NCBI GenBank assembly: GCA_021413735.1
Contig: JAIOPV010000116.1
Location: 19,436-83,435 of the forward strand
DNA length: 64,000 nucleotides
DNA from: Planctomycetota bacterium
GTDB taxonomy: Bacteria > Planctomycetota > Planctomycetia > Gemmatales > Gemmataceae
Direction of reading: 5' to 3'
Part shown: one piece after another, positions 25,892 through 35,485 of the stretch
How the letters are laid out: every line of letters starts with the position of its first letter
Numbering within the stretch: position 1 is the first letter of the stretch
Translations under genes and position numbers: made by a program
The notes under the pieces: model-generated
The model's input: only the letters and a program-made list of their open reading frames with translations
The model's database searches: none
Told to the model about the DNA's origin: nothing

Positions 25892-27907
25892 TCAGAATCC
25901 AAGCGCGAAGCTCAGGAAGCCCGCGAAGATCACCGGTTCCAGCCCGAGCACTTCCAACGGCACACTCAACGACTCGTTCGCCTCGATACGCACCGTCTTC
26001 CCGTCGTCGCGAATCACCGTCAGGTTCGGGAACAGGTGCTTGCTCAACTCGTGACCGTTCGGAATCAGACCGATATCGAGCGGGTCATAGTCGGAATCGC
26101 CGTTATCGCGGAATGAGTTGCGAAGGCCGAACGCACCGAAGAACTGCGGGCCGATGCAGCACAGGTTCTTCACCGTGGTTGTCGGGTCGCAGTATTGCAA
26201 CGAGCAACCATCCTTTGGCAACTTCGCGATCCGAGCCGCCGTAATCGCGTCCGGCTTCCACGATGGCAAATCGCCCTTCGCACGCAGAACCAACCCCTGC
26301 ACGCCTTGCGGGTTCACCGAGATAACGAGCCAGTCGCCGACGATGGCATACGTTGGGACCACGATGCCGAACCCACGCGAGTACAGTTCGCGGATTTCGA
26401 CGCCACGAAGCGTCTTCTTGCGAACCTTCACCGGGGCGCTAATCAACGTCTCGATGCCCTGGTTCACTCGGTCAGCCAGTGCCTTCGCCTTTGCGGGATC
26501 TTTGAGCGAGATGCAGACGACCGTGCCGAAAATCGAGAGCCCTTCGTTCGGGCTTTGATACACAACGACCTTGTCTCCCAGGCACGGCAACAGGTCATCC
26601 TTCACGCTCATGCCGAGGAGTTTGTCGAAGTCCTTGGCGAGTTCTTCGCGATGGAGGCGAATCTTCTCTGCGGGGTTCTTTCGGCTATCCTCATCATCGT
26701 CGCGCTGATTGAAACTCGACAGCGCTTCCACCAACCCGAGACTTGCATCGTAGAAGCTGCCCGCATCAACACGGACCGCGACGAATCGCGACACATCGGC
26801 CGGCAACGGTGGCAAGTCCGAAAGCCCAATCGGGTCGCGTTTCAGAATCTTCGCGAAGCCCTTTCGTTCGCCAGGCAGGTCGATCTCCCAAATGGCACGG
26901 AACTCTTTGCCGTCATAGCCGCAGTTCATGACGATCGCTTTCAGATTGCCGAGGCCAAGGTCATCGAGGCGTTCCTTCAACCCAGGCACGAACGGCCCAA
27001 GAAGACTCTTGGCCATCGAAACAACTCGGCCAGTATCGGCGAAGCCGCGTGCGACCGAAGTGAACGCAGGCTTCGCGGAGCAACGAGTGAGCAACGGATG
27101 TGCGGTCACGCCACCCTTCGCGGCATTCGCCACGACGTCTGCGACCGCTGCTTCGGGTTTCTGTGACCCGATGTACAGAACGAAGTGCTTCCCCTCGACC
27201 CACCACGCCATCTGTACCGAATACGAGGCGGTGTCGTACTCCGGCCCGGATCGGCCTGGCCGGTCTGGAAGGCTTGGGCCGTTACCGGCCTTCAGTTTGA
27301 AGCCCTTGCGACTGCCGACCGCGAACGGTTCGATCTTGCCCTCGCCAGATTGAAGCATCAGGCGAAGCGTCGCGAAGAGCGTTTCGGATTTGTCGCCGAC
27401 ATCGGGAATCACGACGAGGACTTGCACCGTTGGCATCAACGCATCCGGGCCGGGCATTCTTCCGCCGAGCAAGCCGCCGAGAGCCGAGCCGAGTCCCTTG
27501 AGTGTCGGAGCTGGCTCGCGAACTTCCGCTCCGACAACGACGCCCTTGTCGGCGAGCAGATCGACGAGTTTGGAAGCGTTCTTGAGGTCGGCGAGGTTCG
27601 CCTTGAGTTCCTTCGGCGGTTTGCCGTCGAGTAATGGTTCGGCGAGCAGGCTGTTCCCGATGAGTTTCGGCACCTTCGCAAGCAAGGCACGAATGCTATC
27701 GCCGCTTGGTCCGGCCATGAGCGGCCCCCAGAACGATTTCTGATAGGTGTCTGCGTGTGCGGTGATGCCGTCCCAGCGCACATAGAGTTGCGACGTCGGC
27801 GACAGGAGTTTTTCCGGGACGTCGCCGGACGCGGCAACGGGTTCGGCTGCATGAGCCGAAGTCGTGATCGTGAAACCGAGGAGAGTGAGCGCAAGAAGTC
27901 GGGACAT
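25892..27907 (-). CDS. Large secreted protein of unknown function
   Basis: A 671-aa protein with a clear Sec signal peptide (MSRLLALTLLGFTITTSAHA, cleavage after AHA). The ATG at 27905-27907 was chosen because the signal peptide begins there and GAGGA precedes it; the open frame runs 63 codons further upstream without family-like sequence. The mature chain opens 'KLLSPTSQLYVRWDGITAH' and has regular blocks like 'FGIVVPTYAIVGDWLVISVN', resembling the planctomycete secreted proteins that repeat 'L.VRW.G' and 'IVGDWL.IS' segments (DUF3352-like). No catalytic residues are recognised. It is divergent from the HEAT-like protein, with a 200-base shared promoter region. Confidence 0.82.
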   Translation of the reverse strand: MSRLLALTLLGFTITTSAHAAEPVAASGDVPEKLLSPTSQLYVRWDGITAHADTYQKSFWGPLMAGPSGDSIRALLAKVPKLIGNSLLAEPLLDGKPPKELKANLADLKNASKLVDLLADKGVVVGAEVREPAPTLKGLGSALGGLLGGRMPGPDALMPTVQVLVVIPDVGDKSETLFATLRLMLQSGEGKIEPFAVGSRKGFKLKAGNGPSLPDRPGRSGPEYDTASYSVQMAWWVEGKHFVLYIGSQKPEAAVADVVANAAKGGVTAHPLLTRCSAKPAFTSVARGFADTGRVVSMAKSLLGPFVPGLKERLDDLGLGNLKAIVMNCGYDGKEFRAIWEIDLPGERKGFAKILKRDPIGLSDLPPLPADVSRFVAVRVDAGSFYDASLGLVEALSSFNQRDDDEDSRKNPAEKIRLHREELAKDFDKLLGMSVKDDLLPCLGDKVVVYQSPNEGLSIFGTVVCISLKDPAKAKALADRVNQGIETLISAPVKVRKKTLRGVEIRELYSRGFGIVVPTYAIVGDWLVISVNPQGVQGLVLRAKGDLPSWKPDAITAARIAKLPKDGCSLQYCDPTTTVKNLCCIGPQFFGAFGLRNSFRDNGDSDYDPLDIGLIPNGHELSKHLFPNLTVIRDDGKTVRIEANESLSVPLEVLGLEPVIFAGFLSFALGF

Positions 27908-28107
27908 GAGCGTTCCTCGCGTGTGATGTGAATATGCACGCTGTTTGTCAGGGTAACCGTTCTTGTGCCCGCAGGAAATGGGCGACGTTCGAGATGGAGC
28001 ATTTTCAGGCTGGACCGTAACCCTTCCGCGTCTGGCCCATTGCGGTCGCCAACGCGGCGGGTATCTTGTGTGTTGTGATAACTGGGAAGAGTTCACCGAG
28101 GTTCGTC

Positions 28108-29433
28108 ATGATTTCAAGAGCTCTCGCCGCGTTTGCCCTCTCCGCCTTGCTCGCTGCAACCATGTCGAGTCAAGCGCAGGATCCGAAAGAACCCACCAAG
28201 CCGAGGTTTGAGTGGCCTCTGAAGATTGGCGAAAAAGACCTGAACACCTGGCTGAAGGATCTGCGGGATCCGGACCCAGCGATCCGGGAAGCCGCTCTCA
28301 AGACAATCCCCGGCTTCGGTCCTGATGTCACCAAGAAACAGGCGAGCAAGGCAATCCTCGCGCGAATGAAATTGCCGAGCGAAGGAGGCGAACCTGATCC
28401 GGGCGTGCGAATCAGCCTGTACGATACGGCAGCGCTGATTGGGTTCGACGAACCAAAGGATGAAACGGAGGCGATCCGGCTGCTGGCCGAGACGGTCGAT
28501 AAGAGCGTATCGGGAAGTCACGGTCGCTTGCACGCTGTTCAAACAATCGCGTCGCTTGGGCCGAAAGCCGAGCCATACATCAACCTGTTGACTGGCCGCG
28601 CGATCGAGGATGCTTCTTACGAGACTCGCCGAAACATTGCTCGCTGTCTCGGTCAGGTTGCCCTGAATCCAACCAAGGGGCCGAACCCCAAGGCGCTCAA
28701 CGCTCTGGCGGGAACTCTGGCGAAAGATATTAGCGTCGCCGTGCGAATGGAAGCGCTTCAGGCGCTCGTGATGCTCGGGCCGCCGTGGGCTGGCCCGGCC
28801 CCAGCAGGAGGGAAGGGGCCACCACCGATTAATCAGAAGGCGGCGGACTTCGTGGCCGAAGCGATGCGGACCCGCGTTCACAAGGGCATGGCGAAAGGTG
28901 CGGAACTCGACAAGCAACTCGAAATCTGGTGCCGGGTCGTGCTGATGCGGTTCGATCCGAAGGAAATCAACGACGAGAACTTCACCGCGATCGCGAGACA
29001 CTGCGCGGCCCCGGACGCTGGCCCCAAGATACAAGCTCTGCAAGCTCTCAACATCTTCGGTGAGCAGGCCGGTTCAAAGGTCGATGCCGTCGTGGGCGTT
29101 CTTGAGGACGATGACGCGCAGGTGTTGAGTGTCGCCATCGCAACGCTCGCTTCGATGGGCGTCAAGGGACAAGGAGCGATTGAGAAGCTGACAGAGTTGG
29201 AAAAGAAGTGGGAGATGCGGCGGCAGGAGCAACTCACCAAGAACCTGAAGGATAAGAAGTACGCCGAGGCTTACGACAAGTTGGAGCAGAAGGAGAAGGA
29301 TCAGGTGATCGCGGCGATGCCGCAGGAGCAGATTCGATCGTCGCTGGCGAACGCGATCAAGTGGATCAAGGCATCGAAGCCCGGCATGCCCGGCGGCGAA
29401 ATGGCCAAACCACCAGAGCCAGAAAAGAAGTAG
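28108..29433 (+). CDS. Secreted HEAT-like repeat protein
   Basis: A 441-aa protein with a signal peptide (MISRALAAFALSALLAATM...AQA). The body is a series of helical repeats such as 'WLKDLRDPDPAIREAALKTI', 'VRMEALQALVMLGP' and 'LSVAIATLASMGVKGQGAIE', the HEAT/armadillo pattern of paired amphipathic helices used for protein binding. The C-terminus is a charged helix rich in Lys and Glu. The start was moved from 28066 to ATG 28108, where the signal peptide begins and GAGG precedes. Its partner is unknown; it is divergent from the 671-aa secreted protein, with which it could share control. Confidence 0.85.
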   Translation: MISRALAAFALSALLAATMSSQAQDPKEPTKPRFEWPLKIGEKDLNTWLKDLRDPDPAIREAALKTIPGFGPDVTKKQASKAILARMKLPSEGGEPDPGVRISLYDTAALIGFDEPKDETEAIRLLAETVDKSVSGSHGRLHAVQTIASLGPKAEPYINLLTGRAIEDASYETRRNIARCLGQVALNPTKGPNPKALNALAGTLAKDISVAVRMEALQALVMLGPPWAGPAPAGGKGPPPINQKAADFVAEAMRTRVHKGMAKGAELDKQLEIWCRVVLMRFDPKEINDENFTAIARHCAAPDAGPKIQALQALNIFGEQAGSKVDAVVGVLEDDDAQVLSVAIATLASMGVKGQGAIEKLTELEKKWEMRRQEQLTKNLKDKKYAEAYDKLEQKEKDQVIAAMPQEQIRSSLANAIKWIKASKPGMPGGEMAKPPEPEKK

Positions 29434-29440
29434 TGGTTTT

Positions 29441-29487
29441 GCCGCTTGGGGCGTAGCGCTCTCGGTGAGCGCTACGCCCCAAGCGGC
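29441..29487. repeat. Perfect 20-bp palindrome between converging genes
   Basis: Arms 29441-29460 and 29468-29487 are exact reverse complements (GCCGCTTGGGGCGTAGCGCT) with a 7-base loop. It lies 7 bases after the HEAT gene stop and 10 bases before the rlmI-like gene end, so it could terminate both. Near copy of the element at 18325-18373. Confidence 0.88.
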
Positions 29488-29497
29488 GAAAACATTC

Positions 29498-30706
29498 CTA
29501 CACGACTCGACTGATGATGCACTTCAAGTACCCAGATTCGCGGCACGAAATCGCGACCGGGTGATCCGGTGCCGGTCCACGGCGTTCCAGAACTTGCAGA
29601 TCACGCCGCGATTCCGACGCAACCTGTCCGATCAACTCTTCCAAATCCTGCACGCCAATCAGCCCCGTACAGCAACACGACACCAACACGCCATCCTTCG
29701 CGAGCAACTTCATCGCGAGATGATGCAATCGGCGATAGCCCTTGATCGCGTCCGGCAGCGAAGCACGGTTCCGTGCGAACTTCGGTGGATCGAGAACCAC
29801 CACGTCGAACTGCCGACGAACCGCGACCATTCCTGTCAGGTGCTTGAACACGTCGGCACAGTCGAATCCGATGTTGGTCAGTCCGTTCGCCGCGACATTG
29901 CGACGAGCCAGTTCCAACGCCGGCTCGGAGCCGTCGACGCCCAGCACTTCCGCTGCGCCGGCCTTCGCCGCGTAGAGTCCGAAGCCGCCGCTGTAGCAGA
30001 ACGAATCCAGCACGCGCTTCCCCGGACACAGTCTTGCCACCGCAACGCGATTATCGCGTTGATCGAGGTAGTAACCAGTCTTTTGGCCTTCAGTGAGGTT
30101 CACGCCGATTCGCAAACCGTTCTCGACGATGCTCAGATCGGCGGGCGGCGGTTCGCCCCACAGCGTGCCGTCGTGCAGCTCGATGCCTTCGAGCTTGCCG
30201 ATACCCTTCTCGGTGCGGAGGTAGATGCCTCGCGGTTGAAGCAACTCACGCAAGCCGCCGATGATCGCTTCCTGTCGCTTGGCGAGACCGAGGGCCGTGA
30301 ACTGCACCGCGAGCCAGTCGCCGTACTTGTCCACGACCATGCCCGAGAGGAAATCCGATTCGCTGAACACGACGCGATAGCCTGCGTCGGGGCCGCCGAA
30401 TTTCAGGATGTCGTGACGAAGCCGGACAGCCCGTTCGAGTCGATCACGGAAGAACGCCGTGTCGAGGGGAACGTCGGGTTCCCAGTTATAAAGGCGAACG
30501 CGGATTTTCGACAACGAATTGAACAGCCCGCGTGCGACGAACTTCCCAGTGTGCGAAACGAGATCGACTTCGTCGCCATCAGCGGGTGTGCCTTCGACGC
30601 GGTCAATGGCTCCGACGAACACCCACGGGTGCCTCGCGAAGAACGGCTGCGCACGCTTGGGCTTCAGAAAAACTTTTGCAGTCGTGTTTGTGGTCGCGGT
30701 CGTCAT
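29498..30706 (-). CDS. rlmI: Class I SAM-dependent rRNA methyltransferase (RlmI family)
   Basis: A 402-aa protein of the RlmI/RlmK cytosine-5 23S rRNA methyltransferase family (RlmI makes m5C1962 in E. coli). The N-terminal PUA domain begins 'RHPWVFVGAIDRVEGTPADG'. The catalytic domain has 'NLTEGQKTGYYLDQRDNR', SAM motif 'VLDSFCYSGGFGLYAAKAGA', 'VVVLDPPKFARN' and 'VLVSCCCTG'. The YYLDQR and DPPKF motifs are family hallmarks. The cysteine in 'VSCCC' sits where the catalytic Cys of m5C enzymes is expected. It ends opposite the HEAT gene. Confidence 0.92.
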   Translation of the reverse strand: MTTATTNTTAKVFLKPKRAQPFFARHPWVFVGAIDRVEGTPADGDEVDLVSHTGKFVARGLFNSLSKIRVRLYNWEPDVPLDTAFFRDRLERAVRLRHDILKFGGPDAGYRVVFSESDFLSGMVVDKYGDWLAVQFTALGLAKRQEAIIGGLRELLQPRGIYLRTEKGIGKLEGIELHDGTLWGEPPPADLSIVENGLRIGVNLTEGQKTGYYLDQRDNRVAVARLCPGKRVLDSFCYSGGFGLYAAKAGAAEVLGVDGSEPALELARRNVAANGLTNIGFDCADVFKHLTGMVAVRRQFDVVVLDPPKFARNRASLPDAIKGYRRLHHLAMKLLAKDGVLVSCCCTGLIGVQDLEELIGQVASESRRDLQVLERRGPAPDHPVAISCRESGYLKCIISRVV

Positions 30707-30722
30707 AAAAATCCCGCCACAT

Positions 30723-30797
30723 CGTTTAGCGTCAGCCGCAACGCGGCTGCGCCCCCAACGTGGGAAGGCGCAGCCGCGTTGCGGCTGACGCTAAACG
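30723..30797. repeat. Perfect 31-bp palindrome
   Basis: Arms 30723-30753 and 30767-30797 are exact reverse complements over 31 bases, with a 13-base loop that itself can partly pair (CCC...GGG). It lies between the rlmI start and the end of the response regulator gene, both on the minus strand. It is the longest palindrome in the window. Confidence 0.9.
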
Positions 30798-30827
30798 CAT
30801 TTCGTGTTTCGTATTCGATGTTGCGAG

Positions 30828-31256
30828 TCACAGTCCCTGCTGCACGCGGCCGATGTAGGTGAGGGCACGTTCGATATCGTTTGGCTTTTCGCGGCTTTCG
30901 AGCATCGCACGAATTCGCAGCAGTAACTCGGTCTTGTTGATCGGCTTCGTCAGGAAGTCGTCGGTGCCGGCTTCGACGGCGGTTTCCACATCGTTCGCCT
31001 GATCCAACGCGGTGACCATCAGGACGGCGATGTCGCGAGTCGCGGCGTCGGCGCGAAGTCGGCGACACACCTCGAAACCGCTCATCTTCGGCATCATCAC
31101 GTCGAGCAGAATCAGCGTCGGCTGCCACGAGCGGGCAGCGGCGAGCGTGTCTTCGCCGTTGAACACGACCTTTGTCTCGTAGCCGGTGCCGTCGAGGTGG
31201 GCTTCGAGAAGGTCGGCGTTGGGGGCGTTATCGTCGGCAATCAGAATGCGTGGCAT
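30828..31256 (-). CDS. Single-domain response regulator (CheY-like)
   Basis: A 142-aa protein consisting of one receiver domain: acidic pocket in 'ILIADDNAPN', phosphoacceptor Asp in 'LILLDVMMPKMSGFEVCRRL', Thr in 'VLMVTALD' and Lys in 'DDFLTKPINKTEL'. The short C-terminal tail carries no output domain, so it probably acts by protein contact, like CheY or DivK. The ATG at 31254-31256 has GAGGAAA upstream. No histidine kinase is adjacent. It is divergent from the deacetylase-like gene 78 bases away. Confidence 0.94.
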   Translation of the reverse strand: MPRILIADDNAPNADLLEAHLDGTGYETKVVFNGEDTLAAARSWQPTLILLDVMMPKMSGFEVCRRLRADAATRDIAVLMVTALDQANDVETAVEAGTDDFLTKPINKTELLLRIRAMLESREKPNDIERALTYIGRVQQGL

Positions 31257-31333
31257 GGTTTCCTCACGGGTCTTACCTCGCATTATATCGGCTCGATCCG
31301 CGACACTTTCCGGAAGCGTGCTAATCTTGTTTC

Positions 31334-32353
31334 ATGCGAGTGATCCTGAACCCCAAGCACGAAGCCCACGCACCGCCCGGCGAGATCGAAAACGGGCTCC
31401 TCATCCCGTGCTACGAATGCCCCGCGAGGCTGACCGTAATCCGCACGGCTCTTGAAACGGCAGGCGGCCACACCTTCGAGGAACCGCCCGTTTGTTCCGA
31501 GGATGCGATTGCGACGATCCACGATCCGGCGTACATCACGTACCTGCGTGAAACGGCTGCCGAGATTCGACGGGCACGCGGCAGCACCCCGAAGGTGCAG
31601 TTCCCGACGGTCTTCCCCTACGGACCAAACCCCCGAGCCGGCGGCAATCGTGCGCTGCGTGGACGGTTCTGCTTCGACACCTACACGCCGATCCTCGGTG
31701 CGACCTTTGCCGCGGCACTCGGAGGAGCATCCGCGTCACTTCACGCAGCGGAGTTAGTTGCGGCCGGAACTGCACGGCAGGTGTACGTTCTGACGCGGCC
31801 ACCGGGGCATCACGCGGAACGCGACCGTTGCGGCGGCTACTGCTACTTCAATCATGCTGCACTCGTGGCAGAACGATTGTCGAAGCTCGGTCGCGTTGCG
31901 ATTCTGGACATTGACGTACATCACGGTAATGGGGCACAGCATCTCTTCTACGAACGCGGCGATGTTCTGACGGTGTCAGTTCACGGCGACCCTGCGGGGC
32001 TGTATCCATTCTTCTCGGGCTACGCCGACGAAACCGGAACTGGTGCAGGTCTCGGAGCGAACGTGAACCTGCTATTGCAGCCTGGCACGGGCGTGAAGGA
32101 ATACCGCCCAGCGTTGTTTGCTGCGCTCGACGCAGTTCGAACGTTCGCGCCAGCGTTTCTGGTGCTGCCGTTCGGAGCAGACACTCACGAAGCAGACCCG
32201 ATTGGCGGTTTCAAACTGCCGACGCCGTTCTTCCGTGAGATGGGTGCTGCGGTCCGGGAACTCGGATTGCCGACGGTGACAACTCAGGAAGGCGGCTACA
32301 ACCTCGACGTAATCGGCCCGTGCATCGCGGAGTTTCTGAAGGGGTTTGAGTGA
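31334..32353 (+). CDS. Histone-deacetylase superfamily hydrolase (acetylpolyamine amidohydrolase-like)
   Basis: A 339-aa zinc hydrolase. Motifs: 'TRPPGHHAERDRCGGYCYFN' with the catalytic His pair, zinc ligands Asp194 and His196 in 'ILDIDVHHGNG', third ligand Asp283 in 'PFGADTHEADPIGGF', and 'TTQEGGYN'. 'FGADTHEADP' and the early 'HEAHAPPGEIENG' are like bacterial acetylpolyamine aminohydrolases (AphA) rather than AcuC. The likely reaction is removal of acetyl groups from polyamines or lysine side chains in the cytoplasm. The substrate is not fixed by sequence. It stands alone on its strand. Confidence 0.9.
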   Translation: MRVILNPKHEAHAPPGEIENGLLIPCYECPARLTVIRTALETAGGHTFEEPPVCSEDAIATIHDPAYITYLRETAAEIRRARGSTPKVQFPTVFPYGPNPRAGGNRALRGRFCFDTYTPILGATFAAALGGASASLHAAELVAAGTARQVYVLTRPPGHHAERDRCGGYCYFNHAALVAERLSKLGRVAILDIDVHHGNGAQHLFYERGDVLTVSVHGDPAGLYPFFSGYADETGTGAGLGANVNLLLQPGTGVKEYRPALFAALDAVRTFAPAFLVLPFGADTHEADPIGGFKLPTPFFREMGAAVRELGLPTVTTQEGGYNLDVIGPCIAEFLKGFE

Positions 32354-32682
32354 TGTTCACAGTCGCGTTCGGCGAGAAAATGTGTTTGGGCGAGAGGGCC
32401 GCGTTCACGGTGGCGACCAGACGGAGACGGCTGATTTCGTGAGCTGCTCCATCTTCGGCGAACAGCGGGGCGAACGAAGCTCGGGGCCGTGACTTGGCGA
32501 GTTGGGAATTCAAGGGACTGCCAGGGCGGCTGGTCACAGCTGCTTTCGTTGAGGCGGAAGCAGTTTGGGCACAACCGCGGATCCAACCACGGCGAAAGCA
32601 GCAGCGAAGGCACCGGCAACTCAGAAATGGCAGAAGCCGCAAGCTCCTAATGTGCAAGGAACTTGCGGCTACTTTTGCAAAG
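32354..32682. other. Intergenic region between the deacetylase gene and tRNA-Lys
   Basis: About 330 bases without a convincing gene. Open frames here have no start signals or family-like sequence. The only structure is the palindrome at 32635-32670. Confidence 0.4.
32635..32670. repeat. Palindrome downstream of tRNA-Lys
   Basis: A left arm AGCCGCAAGCTCCT and a right arm ending AACTTGCGGCT pair over about 14 bases with one mismatch around a 7-8 base loop. Lying 12 bases beyond the tRNA 3' end on the minus strand, it may end the tRNA transcript. Shares the CCGCAAG core with other elements. Confidence 0.65.
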
Positions 32683-32755
<73 letters not shown>

Positions 32756-32965
32756 AACGAGATCAGTATTCTGGTGGTTTCCACGTCACCCTTCAAGGGG
32801 TGATCGCAGGAAAATCTCCACCACACCCAAACTGACACGATTTGACCCGACAGGTTCACGCTCAACGCACTCTCCCAAAGCGAACCGAGACATACGAACG
32901 CCCGTCTCCTAGCATGTCCCGAACCGGTCGGAGGCAACTCCCACCCGCACGCACAAGGTTTTGAC

Positions 32966-35485
32966 ATGCTCGTTCCGCTCTCCTGGCTCCGCGAATATGT
33001 TCCCGTTGCCGATGCTGCCCACATCATCGAGCGACTCACCATCGCCGGGCTTGAATCCGCTGGCGTCAAAGTGTTCGGCGTCGGCGTGCCAGCCGGTATT
33101 CCCGTGAAGCCCGAAGACGCGGGCCTCGTCTGGGAACGCGACAAAGTCATGGTCGCCAAGGTCATCGAAATCACCAAACACCCCGAAGCCGACAAGCTCA
33201 AACTCGTGAAGCTCGACTATGGGGCCAGCGAACCGAAGACGGTCGTTACGGGGGCACCGAACATCGCGCCCGGCCAGTCCGGCATGAAGGTCGTGCTCGG
33301 TCTTCGCGGTTGCCGATATCACCTCGCCGACAAGGACGGCAAGAAGACCACCGTGACGCTGGAACCGAAGGCACTTCGCGGCATCATGAACGATGCGATG
33401 TGCATGTCGAACTATGAACTCGGCATCTCCGACGAACACGAAGGCATCATCATTCTCGACGACACGGACCCCGCACCCGGAACCCCCGTTGCCGATTTGC
33501 TTGGCGAAATCGTCGTCGAGCTCGACATCCTGCCGAACATGGCTCGCTGTCTGTCGATGATCGGCATCGCACGCGAAGTGGCGGCACTCACGGGCGCGAC
33601 TGCAAACATCCCGGAGCCGAAAGTCGAAACGGTCGCCGAGAAGATCGACGGGAAGGTCGCGGTCGTGATCGCCGATCCGAAGCTGTGTCCGCGGTACACG
33701 GCAACCATCATTCGCAATGCGAAGGTTGGGCCATCGCCACGCTGGATGGGTTCGCGGCTTCAGTACGCGGGCATGCGGCCGATCAACAACGTCGTGGACA
33801 TCACGAACTATGTGATGCTCGAATACGGTCAGCCCTTGCATGCCTTCGACTACGACGTGCTGGTACGCCGTGCTGGCGGCAAAGCACCCACGATCACGAT
33901 TCGCCCCGCAACCACCGGCGAAAAGCTGAAGACGCTCGACGGCCAGGAACGCGAACTGTCGCCCGATAATCTCGTGATTGCAGACGGGGTCGGTGCGATT
34001 GCACTCGCGGGCGTGATGGGTGGTGGTGAGACCGAAGTCACCGCCGACACGAAGACGATTCTGCTCGAATCGGCCGCGTTCGATTTCGTCAGCGTTCGTA
34101 AGACCGCCAGGCAGTTCAACCTCTTCAGCGAAGCCAGCACAAGGTTCAGTCGAGGCATTCACCCGGAACTCGTGAAGCCCGCAGCCACTCGTGTCGCGGG
34201 CTTACTCCGAACCTGCGCCGGCGGCGAAGTGCTGGCGGGGACGATCGACAACTATCCCGCACCGCCAGCACCCCAGGTGGTTGAGTTGCGTCGCTCCGAG
34301 ATCGCACGACTGCTCGGGTTCGATGTGCCGACTGCCGAGGTTGAACGCGTGCTGACGGCTCTCCAGTTCACGCTGAAGCCCGAGACGTTCGGCTGGACCG
34401 TGACCGTGCCGCGAACACGCCTCGACATTCAGGCAGGGGCCGCCGATCTGATCGAGGAGCTGGCTCGCGTCTTCGGGTACGACAAACTGCCCGAGCGGTT
34501 GTTGCCGTTGGAGCTGCCGGAACCGAAAGGTAATCGTTCGCTCGAACTCGAAGACAAGGTGCGTGATCTGCTCGCCGATCAGGGCTTGCAGGAAGCAATC
34601 ACGTATTCGCTGAGTAGTGCGGAAGCCGAGGCGAAACTACAATCGACGCAAGTAGTGGCACATGTGGGGCTGCTTAATCCGCTGTCGCCGGAGCGGTCGG
34701 TGATGCGGCGAACGCTGCTTCCGGGGTTGCTCGGTGTCGTGCAGAAGAACCTCGAAGCCACCGACAGCATCGCCATGTACGAACTCGGCTTCGTGTACAT
34801 TCCGAAGGCCGGCGAGCGGTTGCCAGACGAGCCGCGTCAGGTCGTCATTGTGCTGTGCGGGCGCCGGACACCAACCGCGTGGGACGATCCGCAGGGCGTG
34901 AAACCGTGCCAGTACGATTTCTTCGATCTCAAGGGCGTGGTCGAATCGCTGGCGACGGACCTGCACCTTCCGGGGGTCACGTTCTCGCCAGCGAAAGCGA
35001 CGTCGTGGCTCCATCCGATGCGGGCGGCGGAAGTCAGCACGAACGGCAAGGCGGTCGGCGTGTTCGGCGAACTGCACCCCAAGGTCGCGGCGAGTTTCGG
35101 CCTGGGCGAGCGTGCCGTGCAGGTTGCCGAACTCGATCTCGAAGCGATTCTCTCACTGGTGCCGGATCGCTTCCCGTACAAGCCATTCTCGACGTTTCCG
35201 CCTGCAAAGCGAGACGTGGCTGTGGTCGTGCCTGCTGAAACGCCTGCCGAGAAGGTGCTGGCCGAGATTCGCGCCGGCGGCGGCGAACTGCTGACTGCTG
35301 CCGAACTGTTCGACGTGTACACAGGCGAGGGCATTCCGGCTGGCACCAAGAGCATGGCGTTCGCGTTGACGTATCAAGCACCCGACCGCACGCTCGGCGA
35401 GAAGGAAATCGGCAAGGCACACGAGAAGGTTGAAGGCCGATTGCGGCACGTCTTGAAGGCACAGATTCGCGGCAAGGATGCGTAG
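32966..35485 (+). CDS. pheT: Phenylalanine-tRNA ligase beta subunit
   Basis: An 839-aa protein starting MLVPLSWLREYVPV, the usual PheT beginning. It carries the EMAP-like tRNA-binding domain early ('VMVAKVIEITKHPEADKLKL', 'TGAPNI'), the B3/B4 editing part ('NNVVDITNYVMLEYGQPLHA'), the B5 domain, a catalytic-like core ('LQEAITYSLSS') and a C-terminal ferredoxin-like anticodon-binding domain ('PFSTFPPAKRDVAVVVP'). With PheS it attaches phenylalanine to tRNA-Phe. pheS is not next to it, so the operon is split in this organism. Length is near the family norm of about 800. Confidence 0.95.
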   Translation: MLVPLSWLREYVPVADAAHIIERLTIAGLESAGVKVFGVGVPAGIPVKPEDAGLVWERDKVMVAKVIEITKHPEADKLKLVKLDYGASEPKTVVTGAPNIAPGQSGMKVVLGLRGCRYHLADKDGKKTTVTLEPKALRGIMNDAMCMSNYELGISDEHEGIIILDDTDPAPGTPVADLLGEIVVELDILPNMARCLSMIGIAREVAALTGATANIPEPKVETVAEKIDGKVAVVIADPKLCPRYTATIIRNAKVGPSPRWMGSRLQYAGMRPINNVVDITNYVMLEYGQPLHAFDYDVLVRRAGGKAPTITIRPATTGEKLKTLDGQERELSPDNLVIADGVGAIALAGVMGGGETEVTADTKTILLESAAFDFVSVRKTARQFNLFSEASTRFSRGIHPELVKPAATRVAGLLRTCAGGEVLAGTIDNYPAPPAPQVVELRRSEIARLLGFDVPTAEVERVLTALQFTLKPETFGWTVTVPRTRLDIQAGAADLIEELARVFGYDKLPERLLPLELPEPKGNRSLELEDKVRDLLADQGLQEAITYSLSSAEAEAKLQSTQVVAHVGLLNPLSPERSVMRRTLLPGLLGVVQKNLEATDSIAMYELGFVYIPKAGERLPDEPRQVVIVLCGRRTPTAWDDPQGVKPCQYDFFDLKGVVESLATDLHLPGVTFSPAKATSWLHPMRAAEVSTNGKAVGVFGELHPKVAASFGLGERAVQVAELDLEAILSLVPDRFPYKPFSTFPPAKRDVAVVVPAETPAEKVLAEIRAGGGELLTAAELFDVYTGEGIPAGTKSMAFALTYQAPDRTLGEKEIGKAHEKVEGRLRHVLKAQIRGKDA

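Noticed and set aside
32211..32657. Possible small minus-strand gene after the deacetylase gene
   Set aside because: It overlaps the deacetylase 3' end, is rich in Arg/Pro/Ser as shadow frames are, and has no good ribosome-binding site; treated as intergenic.
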